Program-made: the position numbers and the translations under genes | The notes under the pieces: generated by a model | The model's input: only the letters and a program-made list of their open reading frames with translations | Database searches by the model: none | What the model was told of the DNA's origin: nothing | Shown: positions 17,600 to 26,173 of the stretch, one piece after another | Numbering within the stretch: the first letter of the stretch is position 1 | Layout of the letters: every line of letters starts with the position of its first letter | Source of the DNA: Pseudomonas sp. CFBP13508 | Lineage (GTDB): Bacteria > Pseudomonadota > Gammaproteobacteria > Pseudomonadales > Pseudomonadaceae | Direction of reading: 5' to 3' | Length of the DNA stretch: 64,000 nucleotides | Assembly: GCF_005233515.1 (NCBI RefSeq) | Contig: NZ_QFZZ01000007.1 | Location: 1-64,000 of the forward strand

Positions 17600-20446
17600 A
17601 TGGATAAGACCTACCAGCCGCACGCCATTGAAACTTCCTGGTACAAGACCTGGGAGTCCGAGAACTACTTCGCCCCGCAAGGCGCGGGCGAGTCCTACAC
17701 CATCATGATCCCGCCGCCGAACGTCACCGGCAGCCTGCACATGGGTCACGGCTTCAACAACGCGATCATGGACGCGTTGATCCGTTTCCGCCGCATGCAG
17801 GGTCGCGACACCCTGTGGCAGCCGGGCACCGACCACGCCGGTATCGCCACACAGATGCTGGTGGAGCGCCAACTCGAAGCCCAGGGCCAGAATCGTCACG
17901 ATCTGGGCCGGGAAAAATTTCTTGAGAAAGTCTGGGAGTGGAAAGATCAGTCCGGCGGCAACATCAGCCGGCAGATCCGCCGCCTCGGCTCGTCCGTCGA
18001 CTGGAGCCGCGAGCGCTTCACCATGGACGACGGCCTCTCGGAAGCGGTCAAGGAAGCCTTCGTGCGCCTGCATGAAGACGGCCTGATCTACCGCGGCAAG
18101 CGTCTGGTCAACTGGGACACCAAACTGCACACAGCGATTTCCGACCTCGAAGTGGAAAACCACGAAGAGAAAGGCTTTCTGTGGAACCTGAAATATCCAT
18201 TGGCCGATGGCGTTAAAACCGCCGAGGGCAATGACTTCCTGATCGTCGCCACCACTCGTCCGGAAACCATGCTCGGCGACTCCGCCGTCGCGGTTAACCC
18301 GAACGACGAGCGCTACAAGGCCCTGATCGGTAAATTTGTCGAGCTGCCATTGGTTGGCCGGCGCATCCCGATCATCGCCGACGATTATTGCGACCCTGAA
18401 TTCGGCACCGGCTGCGTGAAAATCACCCCGGCCCACGATTTCAACGACTACGAAGTCGGCAAGCGCCACAACCTGCCCCTGCTGAACATCTTCGACAAGA
18501 ACGCCAACGTGCTGCCTGCCGCCCAGGTGTTCAACCTCGACGGCACGCTGAACGAGAGCATCGACGGCAAGATTCCGGCCGAGTTCGCCGGTCTGGAACG
18601 TTTCGAAGCGCGCAAGCAGATCGTTGCCGCTTTCGACGCCGCCGGCCTGCTGGTGAGCGTCAACGATCACAACCTGAAAACGCCGAAAGGCGATCGCTCC
18701 GGCACGGTCATCGAGCCGTGGCTGACCGACCAGTGGTACGTATCGACCAAGCCTCTGGCCGAGCCGGCGATTGCTGCCGTTGAAGACGGTCGCATCCAGT
18801 TCGTGCCCAAGCAGTACGAAAACATGTACTTCTCGTGGATGCGCGACATCCAGGACTGGTGCATCAGCCGTCAGCTGTGGTGGGGCCACCGGATTCCGGC
18901 CTGGTACGACGAGTCGGGCAAGGTCTACGTGGGTCGCGACGAAGCCGAAGTGCGCGCCAAGCACAACCTCGGCCCGGACGTTGCGCTGCAACAGGACAAC
19001 GACGTACTCGACACCTGGTTCAGCTCCGGCCTATGGACGTTCTCTACTCTGGGCTGGCCTGAGCAGACCGAGTTCCTGAAGAAATTCCACTCCACCGACG
19101 TGCTGGTCACCGGTTTCGACATCATTTTCTTCTGGGTTGCCCGGATGATCATGATGACCATGCACCTGATGAAGAACGAAGACGGCACGCCGCAGGTTCC
19201 GTTCAAGACTGTCTACGTACACGGTCTGGTACGCGACGGCCAGGGCCAGAAGATGTCCAAGTCCAAGGGCAACGTCCTTGACCCGCTGGACATCATCGAC
19301 GGCATCGACCTCGAAACCCTGGTGCAGAAGCGCACCTCGGGCCTGATGCAACCGAAACTGGCGAAGAAGATCGAGAAAGCCACCCGCGAAGAATTCGCCA
19401 ATGGCATCGAAAGCTATGGCACCGACGCCCTGCGCTTCACCTTCTGCTCGCTGGCCTCGACCGGACGCGACATCAAGTTCGACATGGGCCGCGTCGAAGG
19501 CTATCGCAACTTCTGCAACAAGATCTGGAACGCCGCGCGTTACGTTCTGGACAAGGGCGAAGACTGCGGCCAGAACGGCGAAGCCTACGAGCTGTCGCTG
19601 GCCGATCGCTGGATCATCTCGCAACTGCAACGCACCGAAGCCGAAGTGACCCGTCAACTGGATCAGTTCCGTTTCGACCTCGCCGCGCAAGCGCTGTACG
19701 AATTCATCTGGAACCAGTACTGCGACTGGTATCTGGAACTGTCCAAACCTGTGTTGTGGGACGAGAACGCGCCGGTCGAACGTCAGCGCGGCACTCGCCG
19801 GACCTTGGTGCGCGTGTTGGAAGTGGCGCTGCGCCTGGCGCACCCGTTCATGCCGTTCATCACTGAAGAAATCTGGCAGCGCATCGCGCCGCTGGCCGGT
19901 ATTCAGGGCAAGACGATCATGCTGCAGCCTTGGCCGGTGGCTAACGAAGAGCGCATCGATCCGGCGGCGGAAAACGACATCGAATGGCTCAAGGAACTGA
20001 TGCTCGGCACGCGCAACATTCGTGGCGAGATGAACATCGGCCCGGGCAAGCCACTGCCGATCTTCCTGAAGAACGTCAGCGCTGAAGACCAGCGCCGCCT
20101 GACCGAGAACGAAGCGCTGCTGAAGAAGCTGGCGCGTCTGGAATCGATCACCGTACTCGCCGCTGGCGAAGAAGCACCGCTGTCCGCTACCGCACTGGTG
20201 GGCGAGATGGAAGTGCTGGTGCCAATGGCCGGCCTGATCGACAAAGGCGCCGAACTGGCGCGTCTGGACAAGGAAATCCTGCGTTTGCAGGGCGAAGTCC
20301 AGCGGGTTGGCGGCAAGCTGTCCAACGCAGGTTTCGTCGACAAGGCTCCGGCCGAAGTCATCGAGAAGGAACGCGCCAAACTGGCCGAGGCCGAACAGGC
20401 CCTGGGCAAACTGGCCGAGCAGCACGCGCGGATTGCCAGTCTGTAA
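17600..20446 (+). CDS. valS: Valine--tRNA ligase
   Basis: ValS charges tRNA-Val with valine and edits misactivated threonine. It is a class I synthetase of 948 residues. The HIGH-type motif is HMGH at 47-50 and the KMSKS loop is at 551-555. The CP1 editing domain lies between them, with the tRNA-binding helical domain and the C-terminal coiled coil (about 885-945, LARLDKEILRLQGEVQRVGGKL) following. A strong terminator lies just past the stop. The upstream repeat leaves about 60 bp before the ATG for a promoter. Confidence 0.98.
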   Translation: MDKTYQPHAIETSWYKTWESENYFAPQGAGESYTIMIPPPNVTGSLHMGHGFNNAIMDALIRFRRMQGRDTLWQPGTDHAGIATQMLVERQLEAQGQNRHDLGREKFLEKVWEWKDQSGGNISRQIRRLGSSVDWSRERFTMDDGLSEAVKEAFVRLHEDGLIYRGKRLVNWDTKLHTAISDLEVENHEEKGFLWNLKYPLADGVKTAEGNDFLIVATTRPETMLGDSAVAVNPNDERYKALIGKFVELPLVGRRIPIIADDYCDPEFGTGCVKITPAHDFNDYEVGKRHNLPLLNIFDKNANVLPAAQVFNLDGTLNESIDGKIPAEFAGLERFEARKQIVAAFDAAGLLVSVNDHNLKTPKGDRSGTVIEPWLTDQWYVSTKPLAEPAIAAVEDGRIQFVPKQYENMYFSWMRDIQDWCISRQLWWGHRIPAWYDESGKVYVGRDEAEVRAKHNLGPDVALQQDNDVLDTWFSSGLWTFSTLGWPEQTEFLKKFHSTDVLVTGFDIIFFWVARMIMMTMHLMKNEDGTPQVPFKTVYVHGLVRDGQGQKMSKSKGNVLDPLDIIDGIDLETLVQKRTSGLMQPKLAKKIEKATREEFANGIESYGTDALRFTFCSLASTGRDIKFDMGRVEGYRNFCNKIWNAARYVLDKGEDCGQNGEAYELSLADRWIISQLQRTEAEVTRQLDQFRFDLAAQALYEFIWNQYCDWYLELSKPVLWDENAPVERQRGTRRTLVRVLEVALRLAHPFMPFITEEIWQRIAPLAGIQGKTIMLQPWPVANEERIDPAAENDIEWLKELMLGTRNIRGEMNIGPGKPLPIFLKNVSAEDQRRLTENEALLKKLARLESITVLAAGEEAPLSATALVGEMEVLVPMAGLIDKGAELARLDKEILRLQGEVQRVGGKLSNAGFVDKAPAEVIEKERAKLAEAEQALGKLAEQHARIASL

Positions 20447-20463
20447 CGGCAAATCGCACTGAA

Positions 20464-20493
20464 AAAGGGAGGCCCAAGTGGCCTCCCTTTTTT
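20464..20493 (+). terminator. Terminator of valS
   Basis: AAAGGGAGGCC and GGCCTCCCTTT form a perfect 11-bp stem with a 5-nt loop, followed by further T residues. It begins 17 bp after the valS stop codon. Confidence 0.92.
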
Positions 20494-20516
20494 ATTCCTG
20501 CAAAACCTCGAGTCCC

Positions 20517-20608
20517 CTGTGGGAGCGAGCCTGCTCGCGAAAGCGCTGAGTCAGCCGACAAATCTGCCGGATGTGCAACCGCCTTCGCGAGCAGGCTCGC
20601 TCCCACAG
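20517..20608. repeat. REPIN between valS and rlmF
   Basis: Inverted CTGTGGGAGCGAGCCTGCTC units flank about 44 bp. It lies between the valS terminator and the rlmF start, so the rlmF promoter must be in or just after it. Confidence 0.95.
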
Positions 20609-20679
20609 TTTGAACGGTGTTGCCTTCAGATGTGGGACAATGCCCGCCACTTTCAGCCATACCCGAATCGACCACGCCC

Positions 20680-21699
20680 ATGACCGCCCCCCGCACACCC
20701 AAACCTGCGCGCAAGAAGCCTGACGCCGCGTCCCCGAGCAAAGCCGTCGAGCCGCGTGAGAAGGCCAGCCTGCATCCGCGCAATCGCCATCAGGGTCGTT
20801 ACGACTTTCCGGCACTGATCAAGACCACGCCGGAACTGGCCAAGTACGTGATCACCAACCCGTACGGCAAGGAAAGCATCGACTTCGCCAGCCCCGACGC
20901 GGTGCGGGTGTTCAACCGGGCGCTGCTCAAGGCGTTCTACGGTATTCAACATTGGGATATCCCGGCGGACTATCTGTGCCCTCCGGTTCCGGGGCGTGCC
21001 GACTATGTGCACTTTCTCGCCGACCTGCTGGCGAGCATGAACGACGGCAAGGTGCCGCGCGGCGCGATCGTCAATGTGCTGGACATTGGTATGGGCGCCA
21101 ACTGCGTGTATCCGCTGATCGGCAATAGCGAATACCGTTGGCACTTCCTCGGCTCGGAGATCGACCCGACAGCCGTGGCGGCGGCGCGAGCCATCGTGCA
21201 ATCGAATGATCTGAGCAAGGTGATCCAGCTGCGCCAGCAGGAAAACCGCAAGCACATCCTCATCGGCTTGCTGGAGCCGGGCGAGCGTTTCGACCTGACC
21301 ATGTGCAACCCGCCATTCCACGCTTCCATGGAAGAGGCGACCAAGGGCAGCGAGCGCAAGTGGCGCGCCTTGGGCAAGGCCGACCCGAAACGCAAGCTGC
21401 CGGTGCTGAACTTCGGCGGACAATCGGCAGAGCTGTGGTGTGAAGGCGGTGAAGCACGCTTCGTGACGCAGTTGATTGCCGAGAGCGCGAACTTCCAGCA
21501 CAAGGTGTTGTGGTTCAGCACGCTGGTATCGAAGGCATCGAACCTGCCGGCCATCGAGACGGCACTGAAGAAGGCCGGCGTGCTGGAAAGCCAGGTGGTG
21601 GAGATGTCGCAGGGGCAGAAGCAGAGCCGCTTTGTCGCCTGGACCTTCCAGACCAAGTCCGAGCAGCAGATCTGGCGGCGCGAGCGCTGGGTGCGCTGA
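20680..21699 (+). CDS. rlmF: 23S rRNA (adenine(1618)-N6)-methyltransferase
   Basis: RlmF transfers a methyl group from SAM to N6 of A1618 in 23S rRNA. The 339-residue product has a basic N-terminal tail rich in Lys, Pro and Arg (1-40), the LHPRNRHQGRYDF segment typical of the family, a SAM-binding LDIGMGANCVYPLIG loop (about 137-151), and the catalytic NPPF tetrad at 210-213. I place the start at the ATG 20680, which begins MTAPRTPKPARKK. No strong Shine-Dalgarno sequence is seen. Confidence 0.94.
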   Translation: MTAPRTPKPARKKPDAASPSKAVEPREKASLHPRNRHQGRYDFPALIKTTPELAKYVITNPYGKESIDFASPDAVRVFNRALLKAFYGIQHWDIPADYLCPPVPGRADYVHFLADLLASMNDGKVPRGAIVNVLDIGMGANCVYPLIGNSEYRWHFLGSEIDPTAVAAARAIVQSNDLSKVIQLRQQENRKHILIGLLEPGERFDLTMCNPPFHASMEEATKGSERKWRALGKADPKRKLPVLNFGGQSAELWCEGGEARFVTQLIAESANFQHKVLWFSTLVSKASNLPAIETALKKAGVLESQVVEMSQGQKQSRFVAWTFQTKSEQQIWRRERWVR

Positions 21700-21716
21700 T
21701 AGCTTCGCAGATGCCC

Positions 21717-21808
21717 CTGTAGGAGCTGCGGCACGCTGCGATCTTTTGATCTTGATCTTGATGGTTAAAACAAGATCAAAAGATCGCAGCCTTCGGCAGC
21801 TCCTACGG
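21717..21808. repeat. Long inverted repeat, GTAGGAGCTGCCGAAGGC family
   Basis: The left arm is CTGTAGGAGCTGCGGCACGC and beyond; the right arm is the complement ending GCAGCTCCTACGG, with mismatches in the left copy. The centre holds short GATCTT direct repeats. It sits between the convergent rlmF and hupN. Confidence 0.85.
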
Positions 21809-21855
21809 GACGTGCACCCACAAAGACCCTAGTGACATCAAGAAATCACAGACAC

Positions 21856-21898
21856 AAAAAAACCGTGCCCCGGATCACTCCGAAGCACGGTTTTTTTT
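21856..21898 (-). terminator. Bidirectional terminator between rlmF and hupN
   Basis: ACCGTGC (21862-21868) pairs with GCACGGT (21885-21891), flanked by six A and eight T residues, so it can terminate on either strand. It is nearest to the 3' end of hupN. Confidence 0.85.
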
Positions 21899-21909
21899 AT
21901 CGCTGCGTC

Positions 21910-22191
21910 TTACTTGTTCACAGCGTCGGTCAGGCCTTTGGCCACAACCAGCTTGATCACTTTCTTTGCAGGGATTTCGATGGCAGCGCCAGTCGAAGGG
22001 TTACGGCCGGTGCGGGCAGGACGCTCGGTCACTTTCAGCTTGCCGATACCTGGCAAGGTGATTTCGCCGCCGTTTTCCAGCTGATCGGCAACGATTTGGC
22101 CCAGTTGGTCCAGAGCGTTACGCGCGGTGGTTTTCGGCGCGTCGATAGCTTCAGCGATGTCGGCGATCAGTTGGTCTTTAGTAAGAGCCAT
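21910..22191 (-). CDS. hupN: HU-family nucleoid DNA-binding protein (HupN type)
   Basis: HU proteins are small dimeric proteins that bend and coat DNA. This one has 93 residues, with the HU signature GIGKLKVTERPARTGRNPST (about 48-67), including the minor-groove arm proline in RNP. Its position between rlmF and ndpA matches my memory of P. putida hupN, the third HU gene of that species, so I use that symbol with some reserve; the hup paralogue cannot be decided from sequence alone. AAGGAAC lies just upstream of the ATG. A strong terminator follows. Confidence 0.9.
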   Translation of the reverse strand: MALTKDQLIADIAEAIDAPKTTARNALDQLGQIVADQLENGGEITLPGIGKLKVTERPARTGRNPSTGAAIEIPAKKVIKLVVAKGLTDAVNK

Positions 22192-22677
22192 GTAGTGTTC
22201 CTTCCCTATCAAATTCATATGGATTGCAGAGTGCAGTGTCAGCCATCGAGCCCGATCTTCTGGATCTGGCACCCTCGGCGATAACCACGACGAGTCGGGT
22301 TATAGATGCCGAAATCAGGGTTTGGTTCGACCTGACAAATGCTGAATGCACGCTTAACGCAGTGACTTCGCGTAAGACCGGGCAAAACTAGCACAGCGAC
22401 AAGGAAATATCCGCCTCTAGCTACCCATTTGGTCAGCTTTATTGCGCTAAATCGGTAAAAAACCGCATAAGGCCGGCCCCTTGCCCCGGTTTCAGCCTTC
22501 AACCCCCTGTAGGAGCTGCCGAAGGCTGCGATCTTTTGACTTTGTTTTTTTCAAAAACAAGATCAAAAGATCGCAAGCTTCGGTAGCTCCTGCACAGAGC
22601 CTCAGATAGAGATTCGGGTACACTGAGCGCTTTTTCGGGGGAGCCTGCCCTCCTCCCTTCCAACAGCCGAGAAGCCC
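22192..22677. other. Intergenic region between hupN and ndpA
   Basis: About 490 bp holding the hupN promoter region, a long inverted repeat at 22507-22594, and about 80 bp before ndpA that should contain its promoter (a TACACT hexamer at 22618-22623 is a possible -10). Open frames here are short and match nothing I recognise. Confidence 0.5.
22507..22594. repeat. Long inverted repeat, GTAGGAGCTGCCGAAGGC family
   Basis: Left arm CTGTAGGAGCTGCCGAAGGC through GATCTTTTGA; right arm is its complement with a few changes (GCAAGCTTCGGTAGCTCCTG). The loop is an A/T-rich stretch of about 25 bp. Confidence 0.87.
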
Positions 22678-23682
22678 ATGCCGATCCGTCATTGCATCGT
22701 CCACCTGATCGACAAAAAACCCGACGGCACGCCCGCAGTTCTGCATGCCCGTGACTCCGAACTGGCCGAGTCCGCAGCCATCGAAAACATGCTCGCCGAC
22801 CTCAACGAAAGCTACAACGCCAAACAGGGCAAAGCCTGGGGCCTGTTCCATCCGGAATCCGGCGCGTTCCCCTTCAGCGGCTGGCTGAAGGAGTACATGG
22901 AAGGCGGCCGTGACTTCACCGCGTTCAGTAAAGTGGCGGTCGAGCATCTGCAGAAGCTGATGGAGGAATCCAACCTGTCGGTGGGTGGCCATGTGCTGTT
23001 TGCCCACTATCAGCAAGGCATGACCGACTACCTGGCAATCGCCCTGCTGCACCACAGCGAAGGCGTGGCGGTAACCGACGAGCTCGACGTGACGCCTTCG
23101 CGCCATCTCGACCTCGGCCAATTGCATCTGGCAGCGCGGATCAACGTTTCCGAGTGGCAGAACAACAAGCAGTCCAAGCAGTACATCTCGTTCATCAAGG
23201 GCAAGAATGGCAAGAAGGTCTCGGAATACTTCCGCGACTTCATCGGCTGCCAGGAAGGCGTCGACGGCCCCGGCGAGACGCGCACACTGCTCAAGGCCTT
23301 CAGCGACTTTGTCGAGAGCGAAGACCTGCCGGAAGACTCGGCCCGCGAGAAAACCAAAACGCTGGTCGACTACGCCAGCAGCCAGGCCAAGCTCGGCGAA
23401 CCGATGGGTCTTGAGGAACTGTCAGAGCTGATCGACGAAGAACGCCCGAAGGCCTTCTACGACCACATCCGCAACAAGGACTATGGCCTGTCGCCGGAGA
23501 TCCCGGCGGACAAACGTACCCTCAACCAATTCCGCCGCTTTACCGGCCGCGCCGAAGGCCTGTCGATCAGCTTCGAAGCGCACCTGCTGGGTTCGAAGAT
23601 CGAGTACGACGAAGAGAACGGCACCCTGATCATCAAAGGCCTGCCGACTTCGCTGACCGATCAGTTGAAGCGGCGTAACTGA
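22678..23682 (+). CDS. ndpA: Nucleoid-associated protein NdpA/YejK
   Basis: NdpA (YejK in E. coli) is a nucleoid-associated protein of about 335 residues reported to interact with topoisomerases. This 334-residue product begins MPIRHCIVHLIDKKPDG and contains the family's HYQQGMTDYLAIALLHH (about 109-125) and the central KQSKQYISFIKGKNGKKVSEYF segment (about 163-184). The C-terminal ENGTLIIKGLPTSLTDQL is also typical. It overlaps the downstream glutaredoxin gene by one base (TGATG), so the two are coupled. Confidence 0.94.
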   Translation: MPIRHCIVHLIDKKPDGTPAVLHARDSELAESAAIENMLADLNESYNAKQGKAWGLFHPESGAFPFSGWLKEYMEGGRDFTAFSKVAVEHLQKLMEESNLSVGGHVLFAHYQQGMTDYLAIALLHHSEGVAVTDELDVTPSRHLDLGQLHLAARINVSEWQNNKQSKQYISFIKGKNGKKVSEYFRDFIGCQEGVDGPGETRTLLKAFSDFVESEDLPEDSAREKTKTLVDYASSQAKLGEPMGLEELSELIDEERPKAFYDHIRNKDYGLSPEIPADKRTLNQFRRFTGRAEGLSISFEAHLLGSKIEYDEENGTLIIKGLPTSLTDQLKRRN

Positions 23683-24032
23683 TGCTCGGCAATGTGCTGA
23701 AAAAAGTCGCCCTGGTATTGCTGGTGGTCGTGGTCTATCAGAACTGGGGCAAGATCGAGCGGGTGTTCAATCCCGCGCAAATGGTCTCGCCGCAGACCCG
23801 GGCGCAAGCCAACGTCGTGCTCTATGCCACCGACTGGTGCGGTTACTGCAAACAGACCAAACGCTTTCTCGACAGCAAGGGCATACCGTTCAAGGAGTTC
23901 GACATCGAGAAGGATGCCGATGCGCGCCAGGCGTATGAGGCACTGGGTGGGCGCGGGATTCCGCTGATCGATGTGAACGGCACGTTGATTCGCGGATTTG
24001 ATCCAGACGAAATCCTCGCTGCCCTGAAATAG
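23682..24032 (+). CDS. Membrane-anchored glutaredoxin-family protein
   Basis: The 116-residue protein has one N-terminal membrane helix (about 8-20), a short linker, then a glutaredoxin fold (about 44-115). The active site is Cys53-Gly-Tyr-Cys56 (WCGYCKQT), and GRGIPLIDVNG near 88-98 carries the cis-proline that contacts glutathione. The anchor should place the domain at the membrane; which side it faces cannot be settled here. It overlaps ndpA by one base. A thiol-disulfide role is inferred from the family. Confidence 0.88.
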   Translation: MLGNVLKKVALVLLVVVVYQNWGKIERVFNPAQMVSPQTRAQANVVLYATDWCGYCKQTKRFLDSKGIPFKEFDIEKDADARQAYEALGGRGIPLIDVNGTLIRGFDPDEILAALK

Positions 24033-24036
24033 TCCA

Positions 24037-24128
24037 CTGTGGGAGCGAGCCTGCTCGCGAAAGCGCTGCATCAGCCAACGATAATGTTGAATGATCCATC
24101 GTCTTCGCGAGCAGGCTCGCTCCCACAG
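24037..24128. repeat. REPIN after the glutaredoxin gene
   Basis: Inverted CTGTGGGAGCGAGCCTGCTC units flank about 44 bp, located between the convergent glutaredoxin and GST genes; it may help termination in both directions. Confidence 0.95.
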
Positions 24129-24150
24129 GTTTTGCAGCTGACTGGATAAA

Positions 24151-25086
24151 TCAGCGCGCTTCGATACGGAACCCAAAACGCGGAAAGTGCACATGCACCA
24201 CGCCGCCACGTTCGTCTTCACGGCGAATGATCAGCTCTTCACTGCCAGCAAACAGCAGCTCGCCCACCACCGGATCAACGCCGTAATCGATAGCGGCAAT
24301 TGCCACTTGCTGGCCGGCCTTGAAGCCGTTCGGATCGACGAACCGCTCATCCGGCAATGCCGCTGGCGTCGCGTTATGCGCGACCTCCAATGCCTCGGCG
24401 GAAGACATCTCGCTCGCTGCGCCATGGCCGAACCCCAGCACCCGACCCAGCCACGCCGCGACCGCCGGATATTCATCCACCAGCGGCGCCGTGACGTGGG
24501 TCGCCTTGAGGAACCACAGCGGATGCGCCAACGCGAAGTCGGCAATCGACGGTTCGCCAAAGAGGAAGTCACCCTGTTCGCGCTGCAACTGTTGCTCCAG
24601 CCGCGCCATGATCGTCGGCCACTGATGCTTGGCCTGCTCGGCGGACAGACGCGTGGCGCTGCCACCGCTGAACAAACCGGCGCGGTCGGCCAGGAAGGCC
24701 TTGATCGCTTCCGGCGGCAATTTGCCGAAACGCACCGCCACCGATTCCGGCTGGAACACTAGGCTCACGGCGTGCTGGAACACCACCGAATCGGCCCACG
24801 CGGCAAAACTGGCGCTGGTCATTTCCTGGCCCTCGGGGAAGAACGCCGGCAGGGCTTTTTCCTGTTCCAGGCGTCGAGCGATCAGTGCGGTGTCGCAATA
24901 GATGTCAGCACCGATCTGCAACACTGGAGTCTTGCGGTAGCCACCGGTCAACGCGGTCAGATCCGGCTTTGGCATCACCGGGGAAATATGCACCGAACGC
25001 CAGGACAGGCCTTTGAAACCCAGCAGCAGGCGGGCCTTCTCGGCGAATGGAGAGGTCGGGTAATGGTGCAGAATCAACTCAGACAT
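24151..25086 (-). CDS. Glutathione S-transferase family protein
   Basis: The 311-residue protein opens with a thioredoxin-fold GST N-terminal domain (ILHHYPTSPFAEKARLLLGFKGL, about 4-26; KTPVLQIG near 52-59 with the cis-proline; CDTALIARRLE near 63-73). An all-helical C-terminal domain follows (about 90-205). A further 100 residues after that are longer than a typical GST and have no domain I recognise. The Tyr9/Ser12 region could supply the catalytic hydroxyl. Substrate unknown. It is a single gene bounded by a REPIN and the GIY-YIG gene. Confidence 0.88.
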   Translation of the reverse strand: MSELILHHYPTSPFAEKARLLLGFKGLSWRSVHISPVMPKPDLTALTGGYRKTPVLQIGADIYCDTALIARRLEQEKALPAFFPEGQEMTSASFAAWADSVVFQHAVSLVFQPESVAVRFGKLPPEAIKAFLADRAGLFSGGSATRLSAEQAKHQWPTIMARLEQQLQREQGDFLFGEPSIADFALAHPLWFLKATHVTAPLVDEYPAVAAWLGRVLGFGHGAASEMSSAEALEVAHNATPAALPDERFVDPNGFKAGQQVAIAAIDYGVDPVVGELLFAGSEELIIRREDERGGVVHVHFPRFGFRIEAR

Positions 25087-25170
25087 GCTCGGCTCCGCCG
25101 CTCAGATAGTGAGCCCGCAGCTTAGCGTGCATTGGATTAGCAGCCTACAGATCTGCCTGATGGGAACCAA

Positions 25171-25473
25171 TCAGTCAGATTGATAAGACGCGACGAGGCA
25201 TTCCTTGGCGCTTTTGCGCAGCTTCTTGATCAGCCGTTCCTGGCGCAGAGCATCGCTTTTGTCGCGGCACAGTTCGGTGTAGACCAGCGCCATCGCCGGG
25301 CTGGAAAGAAAGAACCGCGCGCCCTTGCCGCTCTGGTGCTTGGCGAAACGGCGTACGGGGTCGTCGCTGATTCCGCAATACAACGAGCCATTGGCGGCAC
25401 GCACGAGGTAGACGAACCAGGATTTGCTCGCTGGTTCGGCAGCGTCGACGGATTGTTCGCTAAGACTGGTCAC
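25171..25473 (-). CDS. GIY-YIG domain protein (YhbQ/UPF0213-like)
   Basis: A 100-residue single-domain protein. After about 17 residues comes WFVYLVRAANGSLYCGIS, a GIY-YIG variant, followed by DPVRRFAKHQSGKGARF with the conserved Arg and His, and ALRQERLIKKLRKSAKECLV with the conserved Glu. Stand-alone proteins of this family are reported to cut branched or damaged DNA, but their cellular role is poorly known. The size fits the YhbQ/UPF0213 group. Confidence 0.88.
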   Translation of the reverse strand: MTSLSEQSVDAAEPASKSWFVYLVRAANGSLYCGISDDPVRRFAKHQSGKGARFFLSSPAMALVYTELCRDKSDALRQERLIKKLRKSAKECLVASYQSD

Positions 25474-25513
25474 TTCGGGATCTGAACGTGTAGGAAAACA
25501 GGCGGCGATCTTA

Positions 25514-25984
25514 TCAGCGCCCGGCCTGAAATGCCTTCAGTCCCTTGCGCGCCTGGGCACGTACGGCGTTGCGCACCAGCGGTGTCCAGCCCAGCAGCAG
25601 ACCTTTGAAACCCAGCGCCTGCCGCGACCAGCGCCACATATCGAAGTGATCGTGATGCTCGCAGATCTTGCCGTCACGGAACACGAAGCGCGCCTGGATA
25701 TCGTTGACCACGACATTGCCGGTCTGGCTGAACAGGTAAGTCGCCACCCAATGCGCGCCGCCGGTGCGCTCGTCGGCGCGGACGTTGTCGAAGGTCAGGG
25801 AAAAATCCTTGGCGCGGGTAGTCAGCATGCGCCACATGTCGCCGGCATCGCGACCGCGCAACTCACCGAAGGCCGGATCGCTGAAGACCACGTCATCGGT
25901 ATAGCAGGCGGCCATGGCTTCGGCATCGAGGCGCTGGAAGGCCTGGTAGAAGCGAGTGATCAGGGCGCTGTGGGCTTCGCTCAA
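25514..25984 (-). CDS. SnoaL/NTF2-like family protein
   Basis: A 156-residue protein with the cone-shaped SnoaL/NTF2 fold pattern: ALITRFYQAFQRLDAEAMAACYTDDVVFSDPAFGELRG at the N-terminus and DGKICEHHDHFDMWRWSRQALG in the second half. Similar Pseudomonas proteins carry no proven function. I place the start at a TTG (25984) because GGAG lies 6 nt upstream and the reading then begins with the family's usual SEAHSALITRF; the only ATG further upstream (26062) would add 26 unrelated residues running into the REPIN. Confidence 0.8.
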   Translation of the reverse strand: MSEAHSALITRFYQAFQRLDAEAMAACYTDDVVFSDPAFGELRGRDAGDMWRMLTTRAKDFSLTFDNVRADERTGGAHWVATYLFSQTGNVVVNDIQARFVFRDGKICEHHDHFDMWRWSRQALGFKGLLLGWTPLVRNAVRAQARKGLKAFQAGR

Positions 25985-26068
25985 GGCAATCTCCAAAGAA
26001 AGATATACAGATTGCCAGCACCATAATCTGCCGCGCGCAGAAACACTATCGGCAATACGCAAAACCCT

Positions 26069-26157
26069 TGTGGGAGCGAGCCTGCTCGCGAAGGCAATTC
26101 AACATTCAACACCTTTGTTGACCGAACACCGCTTTCGCGAGCAGGCTCGCTCCCACA
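26069..26157. repeat. REPIN between the SnoaL-like and MFS genes
   Basis: Inverted TGTGGGAGCGAGCCTGCTCG units flank about 43 bp, 16 bp downstream of the MFS stop codon. Confidence 0.95.
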
Positions 26158-26173
26158 TTTGCAACCAGTGCAT

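Noticed and set aside
22239..22502. 87-codon minus-strand frame upstream of hupN
   Set aside because: Overlaps the hupN promoter region and the edge of a repeat; composition and sequence are not protein-like.
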